The notes under the pieces were generated by a model. The model had not been told where the DNA came from and searched no databases. It was given only the letters and a program-made list of their open reading frames with translations. The translations under genes and the position numbers were made by a program. This document shows, in pieces, positions 59,032-64,000 of a DNA stretch of 64,000 nt. Every line of letters begins with the position of its first letter. Within the stretch, counting starts at the first letter, position 1. Source of the DNA: Martinezella tropici (lineage in GTDB: Bacteria > Pseudomonadota > Alphaproteobacteria > Rhizobiales > Rhizobiaceae); contig NZ_QMKK01000050.1 in assembly GCF_003287875.1 (NCBI RefSeq), positions 141,338 to 205,337 of the forward strand. Direction: 5' to 3'.

Positions 59032-59298
59032 ATGACCAAGCCTAAGAAGCCCAAGCTAGAGCATTCCGAACTCTCGGGTGAATTCACCGATGACGGTGTG
59101 ACCGTCTTGGTCGATATCTTTCGTCCGGCCGGCACCAATGCCGACTGGCGGATGGAAGTCATTACGCCGGAAGAAGATCTGATCGAATGGGAAGAGCCCT
59201 TCGCGACCGACCGCGAGGCGTTCGACGAATTCCTGGCAACGATCGCGCGCGACGGCATCAGATCGTTCTTTGACGACGCGGACCCTATGGTTCACTGA
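59032..59298 (+). CDS. Conserved hypothetical protein, small and acidic
   Basis: 88 residues. Basic start TKPKKPKLEHSELSGEFTDD, then beta-like VTVLVDIFRPAGTNADWRME and an acidic helix TDREAFDEFLATIARDGIRS. No signal peptide or known domain is visible; the length and repeated acidic patches look like a real rhizobial orphan family. It starts about 130 nt after tRNA-Thr, which may share a promoter region. Confidence 0.7.
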   Translation: MTKPKKPKLEHSELSGEFTDDGVTVLVDIFRPAGTNADWRMEVITPEEDLIEWEEPFATDREAFDEFLATIARDGIRSFFDDADPMVH

Positions 59299-59445
59299 GC
59301 CTGCCGACAGGTCTTGGCGAGCCGCATCAAATCGCCCCCGTTTCTTCATGCATCCATTCGCCTGCCTGCCCGGGATTGCAGATGCATTTACAACGTCAGA
59401 AATCGGCATACACTTCATCCCGTCAATGGCGGGGAGGATACGTTC

Positions 59446-59739
59446 ATGCGCGAGATATCGCGGCATGTCGTCTTGGGATTGCCGCTTGTCGTGATCACGG
59501 CGATCACGGGCGCGTCAGCGTTAGCGGGTGAAAACTGCTACTGCAAAAATACGGATGGAAAGCAGCATGCGGTCGGCGAGGTCGCCTGTATGACCGTCGG
59601 GGGGCGGAGTTACCTGGCGCAATGCGAGATGAACCTCAATGTCACCTCCTGGGCGAAGCTGCAGGATGGCTGCCCGGTTACCGAGAGGGTGCTTTGGCGC
59701 CAATCGGCCTGGCACCCGGCGCCGATGATCGTACGATGA
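59446..59739 (+). CDS. Small secreted cysteine-rich protein
   Basis: 97 residues from ATG 59446, with a strong GGGGAGG ribosome site. Signal peptide REISRHVVLGLPLVVITAIT, cleavage after ALA. The mature part has cysteines in ENCYCKNTDG, EVACMTVGG, AQCEMN and DGCPV, suggesting two or three disulfides, and is exported. Function unknown. Confidence 0.72.
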   Translation: MREISRHVVLGLPLVVITAITGASALAGENCYCKNTDGKQHAVGEVACMTVGGRSYLAQCEMNLNVTSWAKLQDGCPVTERVLWRQSAWHPAPMIVR

Positions 59740-59797
59740 GCCTTAAGCGCTTGATGTAGCGCTCGCGGTGGGCGTGCTTCTATATGCTTCGGCCGGC

Positions 59798-60505
59798 CTA
59801 TTTGCGGACCAGCAGGAGCGGTTCGCCTTCCTCCTCCTCGGACTTCTGGAAACTGCCGTCCGGCTTCATGTCGAAGGAAAGGGAGGAACCATCGCTGCCC
59901 AGCATCACCAGCCCGAAGCCTTCGGCCGCCCAGAGCGAAAGCTTGAGCTCGCTGATCTCGGCGGCACAGTCCCCGCCTGGCGACATTTTGGCGGTGCCGT
60001 CCTGATCCTTGTCGGTGGTCAGCGTGATATCGCAGACCGGCTTTCCGTCGGGCCGTTGGATGCGCCACGCGCCGGCAAGGCTTGCGACGGTCGGCACATG
60101 ATCGACATCGCCCAGCGCCGGCAACAGCCATGTAGGGTCGCCGCCTTCGCTTTCCCACGGGGAGCCTTCCTCCTGCTGGAAGCGCATCAACGGCTTGCCC
60201 TCGGCATCGGCAATGGCGAGAGCGCCGTCGTCCGTGAAATTCCAGGCGCGGGCTTTGGCGAGAGCGGGCAGGGGCGTCGTGCAGGCATCGGCACCGGTGA
60301 TTTCATGGCCGCCAGGGACTGTGTTTGCCCCGAAGGTGAGGCGGCAGCCCTTGGCGCCGCTTTCAGGCGCAACCAGCCATGTGCCGGTTTGCGCCTGAAC
60401 GACTTCGTCGTCGGCCGCTGGAACTGGCTGGGCCACTGTCAGAACGAAGGCGGCGGAAGCCGCCGCTAGACCGAAAGCACGGATCAAGGCAAATTCTCCC
60501 GACAT
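59798..60505 (-). CDS. AprI/Inh family protease-inhibitor-like protein, two domains
   Basis: 235 residues from ATG 60505. Signal peptide (LIRAFGLAAASAAFVLTVAQ, cut near PAAD). Two tandem Inh-like beta-barrel repeats: GTWLVAPESGAKGCRLTFGA ... ACTTPLPALAKARAWNF, and AGAWRIQRPDGKPVCDITLT ... DCAAEISELKLSLW. Each has a conserved Cys pair and Trp. Classical Inh proteins block serralysin-type metalloproteases in the periplasm, but no such protease gene is nearby. Lies 22 nt downstream of rlmB. Confidence 0.82.
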   Translation of the reverse strand: MSGEFALIRAFGLAAASAAFVLTVAQPVPAADDEVVQAQTGTWLVAPESGAKGCRLTFGANTVPGGHEITGADACTTPLPALAKARAWNFTDDGALAIADAEGKPLMRFQQEEGSPWESEGGDPTWLLPALGDVDHVPTVASLAGAWRIQRPDGKPVCDITLTTDKDQDGTAKMSPGGDCAAEISELKLSLWAAEGFGLVMLGSDGSSLSFDMKPDGSFQKSEEEEGEPLLLVRK

Positions 60506-60527
60506 GCCGCGGCCGCCACAGGCGCCG

Positions 60528-61436
60528 CTATGATTTGAGATAGGACCGCGTCGCATATAGCGCGATCGCGGCTGCGTTCGAGACATTGAGCGATTTGATG
60601 GCGCCGGGCATGTCGAGCCGAGCCAGTACATTCACGGTCTCGCGAGTCTTCTGACGCAGCCCCTTGCCCTCCGAGCCGAGCACAAGCGCGATCTTGTCGC
60701 CGCTGAACGTGCCTTCCAGCGGCGCCGGCCCTTCCGAATCGAGCCCGATCGTCGTGAAGCCGAGCCGATGCAGTTCGCCGAGCGCATCAGCGAGATTGGT
60801 GATCTGTATATAAGGTATGAGTTCGAGCGCTCCGGAGGCGGATTTGGCGAGCACGCCTGATTCGGTCGGGCTATGGCGCTGCGTCGTGATCACGGCACCT
60901 GCGTCGAAGGCCACGGCCGAGCGCATGATGGCGCCGACATTGTGCGGATCCGTCACCTGATCGAGAACGAGCAGCAACGGGCTGTCCTTCAATGCCTCGA
61001 GGCGACGCACGGGCAGGGGGCGGGTTTCCAGCATGACCCCTTGATGGATCGCTTCAGGCCCGAGCACCTTGTCGATATCCTGAGGCGAGACGATCTCGAC
61101 GGGAATGCCGAGTGAGTCGACCGGGCCGATTTCCAGCCGCACCAGCGCATTCTGCGTCGTCGACAGCTTGATGTTCCGGCGCTCGGGATTGGCAAGCGCG
61201 GCGCGGACCGTATGCAGGCCATAGAGAAAGACCTGCTCGGGCGCGAGCGCCGGCGGCTTCCAATCGTCCGCACCAGCCCGCTTTCGCTTCTGCGGAGCCG
61301 GTGTCGGGATTTCGCCGCGCTCACGCTTGGCGTCGCGATGCGCGCGGCGTAGGGTGGCGTAATGCGTGTTCTTGGCCGATTTGTCGTCGGCGGTGTTTTC
61401 AGGGCCGGAGCGGCCGGATGTTCTATCTTTGCTCAT
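60528..61436 (-). CDS. rlmB: 23S rRNA (guanosine-2'-O-)-methyltransferase RlmB
   Basis: SpoU/TrmH family. 302 residues with a basic N-terminal extension (about 60 residues, RAHRDAKRERGEIPTPAPQK). Substrate-binding domain FLYGLHTVRAALANPERRN and SPOUT knot motifs LLVLDQVTDPHNVGAIMRSA, IALVLGSEGKGLRQKTRET and LNVSNAAAIALYATRSYL. Methylates G2251 (E. coli numbering) of 23S rRNA. It diverges from the tRNA-Tyr/Gly unit. Confidence 0.94.
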   Translation of the reverse strand: MSKDRTSGRSGPENTADDKSAKNTHYATLRRAHRDAKRERGEIPTPAPQKRKRAGADDWKPPALAPEQVFLYGLHTVRAALANPERRNIKLSTTQNALVRLEIGPVDSLGIPVEIVSPQDIDKVLGPEAIHQGVMLETRPLPVRRLEALKDSPLLLVLDQVTDPHNVGAIMRSAVAFDAGAVITTQRHSPTESGVLAKSASGALELIPYIQITNLADALGELHRLGFTTIGLDSEGPAPLEGTFSGDKIALVLGSEGKGLRQKTRETVNVLARLDMPGAIKSLNVSNAAAIALYATRSYLKS

Positions 61437-61537
61437 GCGGCTTTATAACCAGCGCCTTCCGGGGCGCATAGCCTCTTTCGGCCGCGGGCTTTTCCCACAG
61501 GCTGAAATTTTTTCGTCATTTTTGCCAATTCCTTGTG

Positions 61538-61566
61538 TTGACAGACTGAAATCGTCCGGTCATATA
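61538..61566 (+). promoter_or_regulatory. Promoter of the tRNA-Tyr / tRNA-Gly operon
   Basis: Consensus TTGACA at 61538-61543, exactly 17 bases, then CATATA at 61561-61566, about 60 nt before tRNA-Tyr. It is the strongest-looking promoter in the window. Confidence 0.8.
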
Positions 61567-61633
61567 CGCGGCGCAGATCACGGCGGCGACGCCAAGGTCG
61601 AGCAACTTGGTCGCAAGATCCAGTCGGAATACT

Positions 61634-61718
61634 GGAGGGATGCCCGAGTGGTTAAAGGGGACGGACTGTAAATCCGTTGGCTCAGCCTACGTTGGTTCAA
61701 ATCCAACTCCCTCCACCA
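61634..61718 (+). tRNA. tRNA-Tyr (anticodon GTA)
   Basis: 85 nt with encoded CCA. Acceptor GGAGGGA/TCCCTCC, anticodon loop CTGTAAA, long variable arm (TTGGCTCAGCCTACG region), T arm GTTGGTTCAAATCCAAC. Class II type with the variable arm of bacterial tRNA-Tyr. Confidence 0.97.
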
Positions 61719-61744
61719 TTCCGGATCGGATCTTGATCACCCGC

Positions 61745-61818
61745 GCGGGTATAGCTCAATGGTAGAGCAGCAGCCTTCCAAGCTGAATACGCGGGTTCGA
61801 TTCCCGCTACCCGCTCCA
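61745..61818 (+). tRNA. tRNA-Gly (anticodon TCC)
   Basis: 74 nt with encoded CCA. Acceptor GCGGGTA/TACCCGC, D arm GCTC AATGGTA GAGC, anticodon arm GCAGC CTTCCAA GCTGA, T arm GCGGGTTCGATTCCCGC. It follows tRNA-Tyr by 26 nt, so they form one transcript. Confidence 0.97.
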
Positions 61819-62023
61819 ATCTTTTCAAATTGTTAGCTCGTCGATTATCTAGCTTCCGGGCCGAGCGATCTCTATGTTTGCCTATTCGTTGCTCTGCGTG
61901 CGGCTGTGCCCTTTTCATGTCCGCACTCGCTCTGGTGCCACCTTTGCATATTTGACATGAAGGGTTGCTTATATTCGCGCGAGCGATACATATTGCTCTG
62001 GCAACCGAAACGGGAGAGCGCAA

Positions 62024-62452
62024 ATGGGTATCTTCGACAAGATCAAGGGTGCAATCTGGGGGCAGGCAAAGGCTGCCGAGGCAGCTCCGGCGCCGTCGAC
62101 GACAGCCGCAACCGCCAATCCGGCGCCTGCGCCGACACCGGCTCCTTCAGCGACCACGGCAGCAACATCGCCCGCGACCAGCGCGCCGTCCGCTCCAGTG
62201 GATATCGCCTCGATCCTCGACGCCGCCGTCAAGAAGAGCGGCCAGAAGCTGGATTGGAAGCATTCGATCGTCGATCTCATGAAGGCGCTCGGCATGGATG
62301 CGAGCCTTTCGGAGCGCAAGGAGCTGGCTCAGGAGCTCGGCTACACTGGTGATGCCGGCGATTCCGCCAAGATGAACATGTTCCTGCACAAGGCTCTTTT
62401 GAAGAAGCTCGCCGATAACGGCGGCAAAGTGCCCGCCGATCTTCTCGATTGA
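62024..62452 (+). CDS. DUF3597 domain protein
   Basis: 142 residues. MGIFDKIKGAIWGQAKAAEA opens the protein, followed by a low-complexity Ala/Pro/Thr linker (about 20-58). The globular DUF3597 domain is VDIASILDAAVKKSGQKLDW, KHSIVDLMKALGMDASLSER and KELAQELGYTGDAGDSAKMN. The domain is LysM-associated in some proteins and its role is unknown. No signal peptide. Confidence 0.9.
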   Translation: MGIFDKIKGAIWGQAKAAEAAPAPSTTAATANPAPAPTPAPSATTAATSPATSAPSAPVDIASILDAAVKKSGQKLDWKHSIVDLMKALGMDASLSERKELAQELGYTGDAGDSAKMNMFLHKALLKKLADNGGKVPADLLD

Positions 62453-62855
62453 TAGGCATCGAGCCTGGATGGACTGGTGGGCTTTGCCGTCCTCCGGAGA
62501 GCAAGTCGTGGCGCGCTAGTCGCCGTTGCTTGATGGTTTTGCGCCCTTGCCCTTCGGCGAGGGCGTATTTCGTTGGTGGCGAGTGCTGCTTCGGTTCGGT
62601 TTTGCATCTGGAATTCTTTCCAGAGCGCTCCTATCTAAGCGCCTGAACCGGCAAATGCTTTTATGTCTTTCCGGATCGGCTGGCGACACTTGCGCGGCGA
62701 AGGAATGACGAAGGCTGCGGATCATGCGCAATCGCTCTGACTTCGCCGGGAATAGGCCCTGCAATTAAGTCTTGCGCAAATGCGATGAAAGCCTTAAACG
62801 GCGGCACTAAACCGGTTCGCCGGGGTCACTCATTACGTTCACAGGAAGCATTCAA
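62453..62855. other. 403-base gap before tuf: hairpin and possible tuf promoter
   Basis: A hairpin at 62542-62565 (GCCCTTGCC with GGCGAGGGC) may end the DUF3597 transcript, but its T tract is weak. TTGCGC (62772-62777), 17 bases and TAAACG (62795-62800) form a plausible tuf promoter; ACAGGAAG precedes the tuf ATG as ribosome site. No ORF or RNA gene was recognised in the rest. Confidence 0.4.

Positions 62856-64000
<1,145 letters not shown>

Overview
This window is a stretch of core chromosome from a fast-growing member of the Rhizobiales, most likely Rhizobium or a close relative. Protein sequences and gene order (lolCD, dnaE, dinB, divK-pleD, rpmG, rnr-topA, dprA-plsY-pyrC'-pyrB, gatCAB, aat-accCB-aroQ, rne, mrcA, prfB, tRNA-Tyr/Gly, tuf) fit the alphaproteobacteria. 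So do LexA boxes of the GAAC-N7-GAAC type, CcrM GANTC sites before divK, NDUFA12, DUF2155 and a short proS. The DNA is GC-rich except for a few AT-rich intergenic stretches. I saw no prophage, insertion sequence, CRISPR array or plasmid gene.

Layout. 1-2.8 kb: end of proS, then lolC-lolD (lipoprotein release). 2.8-12.5 kb: two poorly known genes, a LexA-boxed 28-residue membrane microprotein, dnaE, two secreted cell-wall enzymes (an L,D-transpeptidase and a GH25 lysozyme-like lipoprotein), LexA-boxed dinB and an acetyltransferase. 12.5-15.4 kb: a HAD-like/DUF3572 pair and the cell-cycle and c-di-GMP operon divK-pleD. 15.4-16.2 kb: an AT-rich gap ending at a strong terminator. 16.2-27.8 kb (minus strand): rpmG, an MFS transporter, DUF983, rnr, topA, dprA, plsY, a catalytically degenerate pyrC' and pyrB, with many 1-8 nt overlaps. 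28-32 kb: aidB-like, acetyltransferase, tetR, two small overlapping membrane genes, ruvX. 32-42.6 kb: a metallo-hydrolase, gatC-gatA, a DUF4139 protein, yjhX with a candidate sRNA upstream, gatB among acetyltransferases, NDUFA12, DUF2155. 42.6-47.5 kb (minus strand): DUF1062, aat, accC-accB, aroQ, a DsbA-like protein. 47.7-58.7 kb: aminotransferase, rne, amiC, mrcA, frameshifted prfB, nadK. 58.8-64 kb: tRNA-Thr, small secreted proteins, an Inh-type inhibitor, rlmB, tRNA-Tyr, tRNA-Gly, DUF3597 and the start of tuf.

Functional themes are envelope biogenesis (Lol, L,D-transpeptidase, GH25, amidase, PBP1a, plsY), translation (proS, gatCAB, aat, prfB, rlmB, tuf, tRNAs), DNA maintenance (dnaE, dinB, topA, dprA, ruvX), RNA turnover (rnr, rne) and cell-cycle control (divK-pleD).

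The most interesting item is a 28-codon hydrophobic ORF at 4177-4263, directly behind a perfect LexA box. It resembles in architecture, though no homology has been shown, the SOS-induced division inhibitor SidA of Caulobacter. Other leads are a minus-strand sRNA candidate with both promoter and terminator (37413-37537), three nested intergenic palindromes, an rpmG leader with a terminator-like hairpin, and a CtrA-like site cluster before a small membrane operon.
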